A stretch of DNA of 64,000 nt from Agrococcus sp. SGAir0287 (GTDB taxonomy: Bacteria; Actinomycetota; Actinomycetes; Actinomycetales; Microbacteriaceae), in NCBI RefSeq assembly GCF_005484985.1, contig NZ_CP027942.1:620001-684000 (forward strand), in the 5' to 3' direction. Below are positions 17,177 through 26,032 of this stretch, in pieces. Position numbers and translations under genes: made by a program. A model generated the notes under the pieces. It did not search any database and was not told the origin of the DNA. It saw only the letters and a list, made by a program, of their open reading frames with translations. The stretch's first letter is position 1; every line of letters starts with the position of its first letter.

Positions 17177-18271
17177 ATGAAGAAGTCCGCACTCGTGGCG
17201 CTGGCCGGCATCGCCGCCGTCAGCGTCGCGCTCACCGGCTGCGGCCGCTCCGAGCCGACCGCGGAGGGCGACGGCGACGCCGCCGGCTTCGCGTCGGACG
17301 CGACCATCGGCGTCGCGCTGCCCGACCGCACCTCCGAGAACTGGGTGCTCGCGGGCGACCTGTTCGAGAACGGCCTCGAGGAGGCGGGCTTCACGGGCGA
17401 CGTGCAGTACGCCGGCTCGTCGAACGCCGTGGGCGACCAGCAGCAGCAGATCCAGCAGATGATCGACGGCGGCGCCGAGGTCATCGTCATCGGCGCTGCC
17501 GACACGAACCAGCTCGCGACGCAGCTCGAGGCTGCCGACGCGGCCGGCATCACCGTCATCGCCTACGACCGTCTCATCCAGAACTCGGACCTCGTCGACT
17601 ACTACGTCGCGTTCGACAACTTCCACGTGGGCGAGCTGCAGGCGGAGTCGCTGCTGCAGGGCCTCGAGGAGCGCTTCCCCGGCCAGGAGCCGTGGAACAT
17701 CGAGCTCTTCTCCGGCTCGTCGGACGACTCGAACTCGGCCGTGTTCTTCGACGGCGCGATGAGCGTCCTCCAGCCCGCGATCGACGACGGCACGCTCAAC
17801 GTCGTGTCGGGTCAGACCACGGTGCAGCAGACGGCGACCGAGGACTGGGCAGCGGAGAACGCCCAGAACCGCATGGACACGATCATCACGTCGTCCTACC
17901 AGGGCGTCGAGCTGCACGGCGTGCTCTCGCCGAACGACAACCTCGCTCGCGCGATCATCGCGTCGGCCACGGGTGCGGGCTTCCCCGTGCCGGTCGTGAC
18001 CGGTCAGGACTCGGAGGTCGCCTCGGTCGAGTCGATCGTCGCTGGCGAGCAGTACTCGACGATCTACAAGGACACCCGCGCGCTCGTGGCCGCGACCATC
18101 GACATGGTCTCGCAGCTGCAGGCGGGCGAGGAGGTCACCACGACGGGTGAGCAGGACAACGGTGCGACCGAGGTCCCGTCGAACCTGCTGGAGCCGGTCA
18201 TCGTCACGCAGGAGAACGCTGCGGAGGCGTACGCCGACAACCCGGACCTCGAGCCGCTCACGCAGCCGTAG
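17177..18271 (+). CDS. chvE: ChvE-type sugar-binding lipoprotein
   Basis: The 364-residue substrate-binding component of the preceding importer. It has a lipoprotein signal peptide with lipobox ALTGC (Cys22), so it is tethered to the outer face of the membrane. The periplasmic-binding fold of the ChvE class is seen in DRTSENWVLAGDLFENGL, YDRLIQNSD and PVVTGQDSEVAS. ChvE relatives bind xylose, glucose, galactose or arabinose; the exact sugar here cannot be read from sequence. A good AAGGAGAA ribosome-binding site precedes it, consistent with high expression of the binding protein. Confidence 0.93.
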   Translation: MKKSALVALAGIAAVSVALTGCGRSEPTAEGDGDAAGFASDATIGVALPDRTSENWVLAGDLFENGLEEAGFTGDVQYAGSSNAVGDQQQQIQQMIDGGAEVIVIGAADTNQLATQLEAADAAGITVIAYDRLIQNSDLVDYYVAFDNFHVGELQAESLLQGLEERFPGQEPWNIELFSGSSDDSNSAVFFDGAMSVLQPAIDDGTLNVVSGQTTVQQTATEDWAAENAQNRMDTIITSSYQGVELHGVLSPNDNLARAIIASATGAGFPVPVVTGQDSEVASVESIVAGEQYSTIYKDTRALVAATIDMVSQLQAGEEVTTTGEQDNGATEVPSNLLEPVIVTQENAAEAYADNPDLEPLTQP

Positions 18272-18287
18272 TCCATCCATCCACGCC

Positions 18288-18321
18288 GGCGGGCGGCGCT
18301 CCCTCGGGAGCGTCGCCCGCC
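18288..18321 (+). terminator. Terminator after the sugar-transporter operon
   Basis: A stem of about 15 bp (GGCGGGCGGCGCTCC with GGAGCGTCGCCCGCC, one G-T pair) and a very short loop, beginning 17 nt after the chvE stop. Confidence 0.7.
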
Positions 18322-18357
18322 GTCGTCATGCGGCGCAGACGACGCCGCGCTGCGCGG

Positions 18358-18363
18358 TAGCGT
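18358..18363 (+). promoter_or_regulatory. -10 box of the cbs-metB operon
   Basis: TAGCGT lies 23 nt before the cbs start. Unlike several other genes in the window, it leaves room for a leader carrying an AAGGGGAG ribosome-binding site. Confidence 0.4.
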
Positions 18364-18386
18364 GGATCGGTCACGGAAGGGGAGCG

Positions 18387-19757
18387 ATGCGCTTCGCAGA
18401 GACCATCCTCGACACGATCGGGGACACGCCGCTCGTGCGGCTGAACCACGTCACCGAGGGCATCGCAGCCACGGTGCTCGCGAAGGTCGAGTTCCTGAAC
18501 CCCGGCGGGTCGGTGAAGGACCGCATCGCGCGCTCGATGATCGACGACGCCGAGCAGCGGGGCCTGCTGCGCCCCGGCGGGACGATCGTCGAGCCGACGA
18601 GCGGCAACACGGGCGTCGGCCTCGCGCTCGTCGCGCAGCAGCGCGGCTACCGCTGCATCTTCGTCTGCCCCGACAAGGTCGCGGAGGACAAGCGGGCGAC
18701 CCTGCGCGCGTACGGCGCCGAGGTCGTCGTGACGCCGACCGCCGTCGCGCCCGACAGCCCTGAGTCGTACTACGGCGTCGCGAACCGACTCACCGAGGAG
18801 ATCGACGGCGCGTTCCAGCCGAACCAGTTCTTCAACCCCGCGGCGCCCGCCGCCCACGAGGCGACGACCGGCCCCGAGATCTGGCGCGACACCGACGGCC
18901 GCGTCACGCACCTCGTCGCCTCCGCCGGCACGGGCGGCACGATCACGGGCACGGGCCGGTACCTCAAGCGCGTCTCCGACGGCGCCGTGCGCGTCGTCGC
19001 GGCGGATCCGCTCGGCTCCATCTACTCGGGCGGCACGGGTCGGCCCTACCTCGTCGAGGGCGTCGGCGAGGACATGTGGCCGGGCAACTACGACCCGTCG
19101 GTGATCGACGACGTCGTCGCGGTCGACGACGCAGCGTCGTTCGCCATGACCCGCAGGCTCGCCCGCGAGGAGGGGCTGCTCGTCGGCGGCTCCAGCGGAC
19201 TGGCGACCGTCGTCGCCCTCGACCTCGCGCGCACGCTGCCCGCCGATGCCGTCGTCGTCGTCGTGCTGCCCGACTCCGGCCGCGGCTACCTGCAGAAGGT
19301 CTACTCGGACGCGTGGATGCGCGCGCACGGCTTCGCGAGCGCCGACGAGGGCACGACCGTGCGCGACGTGCTCATGGTGAAGGGTGGCAACGCGCCCGCC
19401 CTCGTGCATGCACATCCGACCGACACCGTGCACGACGCGATCGAGATCATGCACGAGTTCGGCGTCAGCCAGCTGCCCGTGCTGCGCGCCGAGCCGCCCG
19501 TCGTGCTCGGCGAGGTCGCGGGCTCCGTCGACGAGCGGCACCTGCTCGACGCCGTCTTCACGGGCGCCGCGCGGCTCGGCGACCCCGTCGGCGACCACGT
19601 CGGGCCGCAGCTGCCGCGCATCGGCGCGGGCGAGAGCGCCGACGATCTGCGCGCCGCGCTGCGCGAGGCCGACGCGATCCTCGTGCTCGACGAGGCGCGA
19701 CCCATCGGCGTCGTCACGCGCACCGACCTGCTGACGTACCTCGCGAAGGAGGCATGA
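18387..19757 (+). CDS. cbs: Cystathionine beta-synthase
   Basis: A PLP enzyme that condenses serine (or O-acetylserine) with homocysteine in transsulfuration. It has 456 residues. The N-terminal fold-type II catalytic domain shows TPLVRLN, the PLP lysine in GGSVKDR (Lys44), EPTSGNTG and AGTGGTITG. The C-terminal 120 residues form a pair of CBS (Bateman) domains, with VHDAIEIMHEFGVSQLPV and PIGVVTRTDLLTYL, which sense an adenosyl ligand in relatives. The C-terminal Bateman pair distinguishes it from a cysteine synthase. It is followed by a gamma-synthase-family gene sharing bases with its stop, making a transsulfuration operon. Confidence 0.93.
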   Translation: MRFAETILDTIGDTPLVRLNHVTEGIAATVLAKVEFLNPGGSVKDRIARSMIDDAEQRGLLRPGGTIVEPTSGNTGVGLALVAQQRGYRCIFVCPDKVAEDKRATLRAYGAEVVVTPTAVAPDSPESYYGVANRLTEEIDGAFQPNQFFNPAAPAAHEATTGPEIWRDTDGRVTHLVASAGTGGTITGTGRYLKRVSDGAVRVVAADPLGSIYSGGTGRPYLVEGVGEDMWPGNYDPSVIDDVVAVDDAASFAMTRRLAREEGLLVGGSSGLATVVALDLARTLPADAVVVVVLPDSGRGYLQKVYSDAWMRAHGFASADEGTTVRDVLMVKGGNAPALVHAHPTDTVHDAIEIMHEFGVSQLPVLRAEPPVVLGEVAGSVDERHLLDAVFTGAARLGDPVGDHVGPQLPRIGAGESADDLRAALREADAILVLDEARPIGVVTRTDLLTYLAKEA

Positions 19758-20896
19758 TGACCGGGTTCTCGACGAGGGCCATCCACGACGGCCAGCCGTT
19801 CGACCCGCGCACCGGCGCCGTCGTGCCGCCGGTCTTCCTCACGTCGACGTTCGTGCAGGACGGCGTGGGCGGCTTCCGCGACGGCTACGAGTACGCCCGC
19901 GGCGGCAACCCCACGCGCGACCAGCTGCAGGAGCAGCTCGCGTCGCTCGAGGGCGGCACGCACGCGTACGCGTTCGGCTCGGGGCTCGCCGCCGAGGACG
20001 CCCTGCTGCGCGCCGTGCTGCGCCCCGGCGACCACATCCTCATGGCCAACGACGTCTACGGCGGCACGCATCGCCTCGTCGCGCGCATGTTCGTGCCGTG
20101 GGGCGTGGAGCTCTCGACGGCCGACTTCGCCGACCTCGACGCCGTGCGCGCGGCGATGCGGCCGACGACGCGCATGCTGTGGGTCGAGACGCCCTCGAAC
20201 CCGCTCATGAAGATCACCGACCTCGCCGCGCTCGCCGAGATCGGGCACGCCGCCGGTGCGGTCGTCGTCGCCGACAACACGTTCGCGTCGCCGTTCCTGC
20301 AGCAGCCGCTGTCGCTCGGCGCCGACGTCGTCGTGCACTCGACGACGAAGTACGTCGGCGGCCACTCCGACCTCGTCGGCGGCGCGGTCGTCACGGCGGA
20401 CGCCGAGCTCGCCGAGGCGGTCGGCTTCGTGCAGTTCGGCGTCGGCGCGGTGAACTCGCCGTTCGACGCGTGGCTCACCACGAGGTCGCTGAAGACGCTC
20501 GCGATCCGCATGGAGCGGCACTCGTCGAACGCGCAGGCGATCGCGGAGGCGCTCGTGGGGCATCCCGCGCTCGAGGCGGTGCACTACCCGGGCCTGCCGA
20601 CGCATCCGGGGCACGAGATCGCGGCGCGGCAGATGTCCGGCTTCGCCGGCATGGTGTCGATCCAGGTGCGCGGCGGCGCCGAGGCGGCGCTCGCGCTCGT
20701 GCGCCGCACGGAGCTCTTCCAGCTCGCCGAGTCGCTCGGCGGCGTCGAGAGCCTCATCTGCTACCCCTCCGAGATGACGCACGCGTCGGTCAAGGGCACG
20801 GAGCTCGCGGTGCCGACGAACCTCGTGCGCCTCTCGGTGGGCATCGAGGACGTCGACGACCTCATCGCCGACATCACCACCGCCCTCGCCTCGTGA
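19757..20896 (+). CDS. metB: Cystathionine gamma-synthase/lyase-family PLP enzyme
   Basis: A 379-residue Cys/Met-metabolism PLP enzyme. Seen motifs: STRAIHDGQ at the start, YEYARGGNPTRDQLQ, the PLP lysine in VVHSTTKYVGGHSD (Lys198) and the LAESLGGVESLICYPSEMTH substrate region. Two adjacent ATG codons (19754, 19757) are possible starts; the second is better placed after AAGGAGG and overlaps the cbs stop (TGATG-type coupling). Pairing with a cystathionine beta-synthase suggests reverse transsulfuration (homocysteine to cysteine), in which case lyase activity is likely. Gamma-synthase and gamma-lyase are hard to separate by sequence alone. Confidence 0.88.
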   Translation: MTGFSTRAIHDGQPFDPRTGAVVPPVFLTSTFVQDGVGGFRDGYEYARGGNPTRDQLQEQLASLEGGTHAYAFGSGLAAEDALLRAVLRPGDHILMANDVYGGTHRLVARMFVPWGVELSTADFADLDAVRAAMRPTTRMLWVETPSNPLMKITDLAALAEIGHAAGAVVVADNTFASPFLQQPLSLGADVVVHSTTKYVGGHSDLVGGAVVTADAELAEAVGFVQFGVGAVNSPFDAWLTTRSLKTLAIRMERHSSNAQAIAEALVGHPALEAVHYPGLPTHPGHEIAARQMSGFAGMVSIQVRGGAEAALALVRRTELFQLAESLGGVESLICYPSEMTHASVKGTELAVPTNLVRLSVGIEDVDDLIADITTALAS

Positions 20897-20916
20897 CGGG
20901 GACTCGCTCACGAACC

Positions 20917-20968
20917 TTCTGAGGCTTTCGGCCCCTTCTGATGTCAGAAGGGGCCGAAAACCTCAGAA
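20917..20968. repeat. 52-bp palindromic element, copy 1
   Basis: An almost perfect 52-bp inverted repeat centred at 20942.5, with outer ends TTCTGAGG/CCTCAGAA and inner core GGCCCCTTCTGA/TCAGAAGGGGCC. The hexamer TTCTGA occurs twice in each arm. Two other copies lie at 21984 and 59381. It contains the stop codon of the minus-strand nuclease-like gene and begins 20 nt after the metB-type gene. No U-run follows the stem on either strand. Confidence 0.9.
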
Positions 20969-21916
20969 CGCCCGGCGGATGGGCTCAGGTGGGCGCGTCG
21001 CGAGCAGCGCCCGGACCGATCCCGCGAGCATCTCCGGGTGCTCGAGCGTGGTGCGAGTGACGCGGACCACCCGCCACCCGGCAGCGTGGAGGCGCTCGAC
21101 GCGGTCGACGTCGCGTTGCCACTGCGCTCGGTCGGTGCGGTGCCCATCGCCCTCGTACTCGATCGCCACGCGCTCGTCGCGATACAGTAGATCCGCACGC
21201 GCGATGAGCTCGCCGGCATGCAGGATCTCGCCGTTGATCTCCGGCTCCGGCAAGCCATGGTCGAGCAGCGCCAGGCGTGTCGGAGTCTCCATCGGCGACT
21301 CGACTCCAGCCCGTACCAGCGGCTGCGCGAGGCGCAAGCGCCCGATGCCGTGCATGCTCGTCCACCCGGCGACGGCTCGCTCCAGGTCGTGGAGCGTCGC
21401 CATCGGGCGCGCGCCGCGAAGGCCCGGGTAGTTGTCGGCAGTGGAGACGAGCGCATCGCCGATCATGACGAGCGAGGGGACGTCGAGCGCGCGCCCGAGC
21501 AGCAGCCACGTCAGCACCGGATCCGTCACAGGGACGCCGCCGACCACCGTCGAACGGATCCGCTCGCCTGCGATCGCGCGGCTCGTGACCCCGCGAGTCG
21601 ATGGACGGTAGGCTCCCTCCGGGACGAGCACCTGGATCCCACCGAACGCTCCGCTGGGCAGTGGCAGACCGTGGAGGCGGGCCGCCGACGTCTCGCTCAC
21701 GAGCTGACCAGGGCGCAGCCTGGGGGCGTACATCTGGGCGAGCTCGAGCGCATCCCTCGGTGGCTCGAGCGAGCGCACGCCCCAGAACGGCCGTCGCAGC
21801 GAACGATTGCGGAGGGCCTTCTGCGACACCCCCGCCCGCATCGCCGCACCGACGCCGACGGCCATGGGCTCGTCGAGCTCCGGCATCCCGTCCTGTCGCA
21901 TCCCCGCAGGATGCAT
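20963..21916 (-). CDS. DUF559/Vsr-like nuclease-fold protein, function unknown
   Basis: A 317-residue protein from the ATG chosen; an in-frame GTG lies one codon before it, and internal Met codons could shorten the N-terminus. The N-terminal half resembles the AbiEi-like winged-helix regions common in actinobacterial homologues (QLVSETSAARLHGLPLP). The C-terminal 100 residues look like a DUF559 PD-(D/E)XK domain: ARADLLYRDERVAIEYEGDGH supplies the Asp and Glu, followed by DVDRVERLHAAGWRVVRVT. Proteins of this type are widespread but poorly characterised. The gene lies alone between two copies of a 52-bp palindrome, and its stop codon is inside one of them. Vsr-type nuclease activity is inference. 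Confidence 0.7.
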   Translation of the reverse strand: MHPAGMRQDGMPELDEPMAVGVGAAMRAGVSQKALRNRSLRRPFWGVRSLEPPRDALELAQMYAPRLRPGQLVSETSAARLHGLPLPSGAFGGIQVLVPEGAYRPSTRGVTSRAIAGERIRSTVVGGVPVTDPVLTWLLLGRALDVPSLVMIGDALVSTADNYPGLRGARPMATLHDLERAVAGWTSMHGIGRLRLAQPLVRAGVESPMETPTRLALLDHGLPEPEINGEILHAGELIARADLLYRDERVAIEYEGDGHRTDRAQWQRDVDRVERLHAAGWRVVRVTRTTLEHPEMLAGSVRALLATRPPEPIRRAF

Positions 21917-21983
21917 CACCGCGCGGACGCACAGCCCCGAGTCGCGCCACCCTGTGGACGGCGGATTCCTGTGGAGACGGACG

Positions 21984-22035
21984 TTCTGAGATTTTCGGCC
22001 CCTTCTGGCGTCAGAAAGGGCCGAAAACCTCAGAA
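21984..22035. repeat. 52-bp palindromic element, copy 2
   Basis: The second copy of the palindrome, 68 bp upstream of the nuclease-like gene's start and 22 bp downstream of the MFS gene's stop. It differs from copy 1 at a few positions, mostly in the left arm and the central bases (GGCG for GATG). Confidence 0.9.
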
Positions 22036-22057
22036 AGTCGGCGGGTTCGCGCGAGAG

Positions 22058-23395
22058 CTAGGCGAGGGGGGCGCCGCGCTGCTCGGGGAGGAGCGCGAAG
22101 GCCGCGATCGCCGCGAGGGCGAACGACGCCGCGAAGACCGCGAAGAGCAGAGGTGTGCCGCCGAGCGCCACGAGCGGCGTCACGATGAGGGGCGCGATGA
22201 TCGAGGCGATGCGGCCGAAGCCCGCCGCGGCGCCCGTGCCCGTGCCCCGCACCGTCGTCGGGTACAGCTCGGGGCCGATCGCGTACAGCGCGCCCCACGC
22301 GCCGAGGTTCGCGAACGACAGCGCGCAGCCGGCGGCGATGATCTGCCAGTCCGCGGAGGCGAGCCCGTACGCGAGCGCGGCCGCCGCCGATCCAGCGAGG
22401 AAGATCGCGAGGGTCGCACGTCGGCCGATCACCTCGATGAGCCACGCGGCGACCGCGTAGCCGGGCAGCTGCGCGAGCGTGATGACGAGCGTGAACTGGA
22501 ACGAGCGCACGAGGTCGAAGCCCTGCGCGACGAGCAGCGACGGGATCCAGATGAAGGCGCCGTAGTACGACAGGTTGATGCAGAACCACACGATCCACAG
22601 CCCGATCGTGCGGCGTCGCACCGCCGGGCTCCAGATCGACTGCGCCGAGTCGGCCTCGACGCCCGCCAGCACCCGGGGCGTGCCCGGGGGAAGGTCGTGC
22701 CGCGCGTCGCCCGCCGCGGCCTCGAAGTCGCGCACGATGCGCTCGGCCTCGTCGACGCGCCCCTTCGACTCGAGGAACCGCACCGACTCCGGCAGCCCCA
22801 TCCGCACGACGACGGCGTAGAGCGTCGGCACGATGCCCACGGCGAGCGCCCAGCGCCAGCCGTCGTCGGAGAGCGGGATGACGAACGCGCCGATCGCGGC
22901 GGCCGCGATCCAGCCGACGGCCCAGAAGGACTCGAGCCACACCACGACGCGGCCTCGGATGCGGCGCGGCGCGAACTCGGACACGAGCGTGGAGGCGACG
23001 GGCAGCTCGGCGCCGAGCCCGAGGCCGATGACGAAGCGCAGCGCGATGAGCATCGCGACGCCCGTCGACAGGGCGGCGGCGCCCGTCGCGAGGCCGTAGA
23101 CGAGCAGCGTGATCGCGAAGACCTGCCGACGGCCGACGCGGTCGGCGACGAGCCCGCCGAGCGTCGCGCCGACCGCCATGCCCACGAAGCCGATCGAGCC
23201 GATCCAGCCGAGGGTCGTGCCGTCGAGTCGCCACTGCACGGCGAGCGCCGCCATGACGAAGGAGATGAGGCCGACGTCCATGGCGTCGAGCGCCCAGCCG
23301 ATGCCCGAGCCGACGAGCAGCCGGCCGTGGCGCCGGGTGAAGGGCAGGCGATCGAGTCGCTGCGAGCGCGTGAGGTCGGTGGCGGAAGCGCGCAT
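22058..23395 (-). CDS. MFS transporter, sugar-porter/metabolite:H+ symporter type
   Basis: A 445-residue major facilitator with about twelve transmembrane helices. Motifs: GWALDAMDVGLISFVMAAL in helix 1, the loop 2-3 signature GGLVADRVGRRQ, and GLGLGAELPVASTLVSEFAPRRIRG after helix 4. Together these place it near the NiaP/MhbT/AAHS group, which carries aromatic acids, niacin or similar organic acids; the substrate is not determinable. The ATG at 23395 is chosen; the frame also has an ATG at 23440 without a ribosome-binding site. It diverges from the amidohydrolase gene across 173 bp. Confidence 0.85.
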   Translation of the reverse strand: MRASATDLTRSQRLDRLPFTRRHGRLLVGSGIGWALDAMDVGLISFVMAALAVQWRLDGTTLGWIGSIGFVGMAVGATLGGLVADRVGRRQVFAITLLVYGLATGAAALSTGVAMLIALRFVIGLGLGAELPVASTLVSEFAPRRIRGRVVVWLESFWAVGWIAAAAIGAFVIPLSDDGWRWALAVGIVPTLYAVVVRMGLPESVRFLESKGRVDEAERIVRDFEAAAGDARHDLPPGTPRVLAGVEADSAQSIWSPAVRRRTIGLWIVWFCINLSYYGAFIWIPSLLVAQGFDLVRSFQFTLVITLAQLPGYAVAAWLIEVIGRRATLAIFLAGSAAAALAYGLASADWQIIAAGCALSFANLGAWGALYAIGPELYPTTVRGTGTGAAAGFGRIASIIAPLIVTPLVALGGTPLLFAVFAASFALAAIAAFALLPEQRGAPLA

Positions 23396-23568
23396 GCCGA
23401 GACCTGTCTGTGCGAGCGCCGGCGCGGCGCGGCCGATCATGGGATGCGACCACAGTAGTCGCGCGCGCGTGCCGCTGCGGGAGCATGCGCGGGTGCCGGG
23501 CGCCAGGCCCGGCGCGCGTCGCAGGCCGGTCGTAGGCTGGTGGCACCGCCACGGAACTTGGAGAGAGC

Positions 23569-24747
23569 ATGCTGCGCGCAATCGTCGACGCCCACGTCAT
23601 CCCGGTGGAGGGCGAGCCGTTCCACGGCACCATCGTCCTCCGCGACGGCCGCATCGAGGCGCTCGGCCCCGACGTCGTCGTGCCCGAGGGCGCAGAGTCG
23701 ATCGACGTCGCGGGCGCGCAGGTGACGCCGGGTCTCGTCGACGCGCACGTGCACCTGGGCGTGCACCCGGAGGGCGACGGCTCGGGCGCGAGCGACACGA
23801 ACGAGATGACGGGCGTCAACCAGGCGGCCGTGCGCACGATCGACGCGATCGACCCGTTCGACGAGGGCTTCGACGTCGCCCTCGCAGGCGGGGTCACGAC
23901 CGTCAACGTGAACCCGGGCTCCGGCAATCCGATCGGCGGCCTCGCGACCACGCTGCACACGCACGGCCGCATCGTCGACCGCATGGTGCTGCGCGAGCCC
24001 GCAGGCCTGAAGTCCGCGCTCGGCGAGAACCCCAAGCGCGTCTACGGCGAGCGCAAGCAGACGCCGTCGACGCGGCTCGGCACGGCGAAGGTCATCCGCG
24101 AGGCGTTCGTCGACGCCCAGAACTACCTGCGCAGGCACGCCGACCCTGACTCGACGGCCGACGTCGACCTCACGCACGAGGCGATCGCGAAGGTGCTGCG
24201 CCGCGAGATCCCGTGGCGCCAGCACGCCCACCGCGCCGACGACATCGTCACGGCGGTGCGCATCGCCGAGGAGTTCGGCTACGACCTCGTCATCGACCAC
24301 GGCACGGAGGCGCACGTCGTCGCCGACCTGCTCGCCGAGCGCGGCATCCCCGTGCTCATCGGGCCGCTCTTCACGACGAAGTCGAAGATGGAGCTGCGCG
24401 GACGCTCGATCGCGAACCCCGGCAGGCTCGCGAAGGCGGGCGTCGAGATCTCGATCATCACCGACCACCCGGTCATCCCCATCTCCTTCCTCGTGCACCA
24501 GGCATCCCTCGCCGTGCGCGAGGGGCTCGATCGCGACACCGCGCTGCGTGCCATCACGATCAACCCCTCGAGGGCGCTGGGCGTCGCGCACGAGGTCGGA
24601 TCGCTCGAGGTCGGCAAGCGCGGCGACCTCGTCGTGTGGGACGGCGACTGGATGGACCCGATGGCGCGGCCCTCGCTCGTGCTCATCGACGGCGCGGAGG
24701 TGTACCGCCGCGAGGCGGGCGTCGAGACGATCGCACCGCGTTCGTGA
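23569..24747 (+). CDS. Amidohydrolase-superfamily enzyme
   Basis: A 392-residue metal-dependent hydrolase with a split beta-sandwich and TIM barrel. The first metal motif DAHVHL holds His60 and His62; later ligands are likely in the PWRQHAHRADD, IDHGTEAH and ITDHPVIP segments. NPSRALGVAHEVGSLEVGKRGDLVVWDGD is the typical C-terminal return to the sandwich domain. It resembles the imidazolonepropionase/dipeptidase-like amidohydrolases of Gram-positives; the substrate is unknown. The start follows a GGAGAGAG ribosome-binding site, with a TAGGCT -10 box near 23533. The efflux gene overlaps its stop codon (GTGA), so the two are coupled. Confidence 0.85.
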   Translation: MLRAIVDAHVIPVEGEPFHGTIVLRDGRIEALGPDVVVPEGAESIDVAGAQVTPGLVDAHVHLGVHPEGDGSGASDTNEMTGVNQAAVRTIDAIDPFDEGFDVALAGGVTTVNVNPGSGNPIGGLATTLHTHGRIVDRMVLREPAGLKSALGENPKRVYGERKQTPSTRLGTAKVIREAFVDAQNYLRRHADPDSTADVDLTHEAIAKVLRREIPWRQHAHRADDIVTAVRIAEEFGYDLVIDHGTEAHVVADLLAERGIPVLIGPLFTTKSKMELRGRSIANPGRLAKAGVEISIITDHPVIPISFLVHQASLAVREGLDRDTALRAITINPSRALGVAHEVGSLEVGKRGDLVVWDGDWMDPMARPSLVLIDGAEVYRREAGVETIAPRS

Positions 24748-25970
24748 CGGCCGTCACGCATCCTGGCGACCTGCTGACGCGGCGCAGGCGCGTCGCGACG
24801 ATCGTCGTGCTCGGGCTCCTCACGGCGCTCGGGCCCTTCACGATCGACCTCTACCTTCCCGCGTTCCCCGTCCTCGCCGACGACCTCGGCGCCACGGACG
24901 GGCAGGTGCAGCTCACGCTCGCCGCCACGACGCTCGGCTTCGCACTGGGCCAGCTCGTGCTCGGCCCCCTGAGCGACCGCGTGGGCAGGCGCTGGCCGCT
25001 CGTGGCGACGTCGACGCTGCACGTGGGCACGTCGATCGCCATCGCCGTCGCGCCCGACGTCGAGGTGCTCACGGTGCTCCGCGTGCTGCAGGGCCTCGGC
25101 GCGGCAGGCGGCGCCGTCGTGGCGATGGCGATGGTGCGCGACCTCTTCTCCGGGCGCTCGCTCGTCCGGTCGCTGTCGCGTCTGGCCCTCATCATGGGGC
25201 TCGCGCCCATCCTGGCGCCGGTCATCGGCTCGTGGCTCCTCGAGGTCACGCAGTGGCGCGGCATCTTCTGGGTGCTCGCAGTCTACGGCGCCGTCGTCAT
25301 CCTGCTCGTCTCGACGCTGCTGCGCGAGACGCTGCCGCCCGAGCGCCGGCTGCGGATGGGGGCGGGCACGCTCGCGAGCTACGGCCGGGTGCTCGGCGAT
25401 CGCCGCTTCGTCGGCGTCGCGATCATCGGCTCGTCGGGCTTCGCGGGCATCTTCTCCTACCTCTCGACGTCGCCGCTCCTGCTGCAGGAGGTCTACGGGC
25501 TCAGCGCGACCGAGTTCGGCGCGGTGTTCGCGCTGTGCTCGGTCGGCGTCTTCGTCGGCGTGCAGACCTCGTCGCGCCTCGCGACGCGGTTCGGCCCGCA
25601 GTGGGTGCTCGTCGGCTCGACGGCTGGCATGACGCTCGCGGCGATCGCGATGCTCCTGCTCGACCGATCGGGCGCGGGGCTCGCGGGCTTCATCCCGGCG
25701 ATGGCGGCCTTCACCCTCTCGTTCGGCCTGACGATGCCGTGCGTGCAGGTGCTGGCGCTCGTCGACCACGGCAGCGAGGCGGGCACGGCGGCGTCGCTCA
25801 TCGGTGCCTCGAACATGCTGCTCGCGAGCATCGTCGGCAGCGTCATCGGGAACTTCGCGGTGCACGACGCCGTGCCGATGGGATCGGTGATGCTCGGCGG
25901 CGGGCTGCTCGCCACGGCGTCGCTGTGGCTGCTCGTGCGCCCGCGCTCGGTGCCGCCGCTCGCCGACTGA
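24744..25970 (+). CDS. Bcr/CflA-type multidrug efflux MFS transporter
   Basis: A 408-residue 12-helix major facilitator. The start region GPFTIDLYLPAFPVLADDLGA and LVLGPLSDRVGRR, with the helix-4 segment RVLQGLGAAGGAVVAMAMVRDLF, are hallmarks of the Bcr/CflA drug-resistance subfamily (sulfonamide, bicyclomycin or similar exports). The GTG start overlaps the amidohydrolase stop by 4 nt, indicating translational coupling. The pair may process and export a related compound, but this is inference. Confidence 0.9.
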   Translation: MTAVTHPGDLLTRRRRVATIVVLGLLTALGPFTIDLYLPAFPVLADDLGATDGQVQLTLAATTLGFALGQLVLGPLSDRVGRRWPLVATSTLHVGTSIAIAVAPDVEVLTVLRVLQGLGAAGGAVVAMAMVRDLFSGRSLVRSLSRLALIMGLAPILAPVIGSWLLEVTQWRGIFWVLAVYGAVVILLVSTLLRETLPPERRLRMGAGTLASYGRVLGDRRFVGVAIIGSSGFAGIFSYLSTSPLLLQEVYGLSATEFGAVFALCSVGVFVGVQTSSRLATRFGPQWVLVGSTAGMTLAAIAMLLLDRSGAGLAGFIPAMAAFTLSFGLTMPCVQVLALVDHGSEAGTAASLIGASNMLLASIVGSVIGNFAVHDAVPMGSVMLGGGLLATASLWLLVRPRSVPPLAD

Positions 25971-26032
25971 CGGCGGCAGCCGGCGTCACGCGACGAGGCG
26001 TCCGAGTCCGGTCGCGGGCGCCTCGTGCGCGG

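Noticed and set aside
20917..22035. Palindrome copies as ordinary intrinsic terminators.
   Set aside because: No U-run follows the inner stem on either strand (AAAA follows instead), length and sequence are conserved across copies, and one contains a stop codon. A termination side-effect is still possible.
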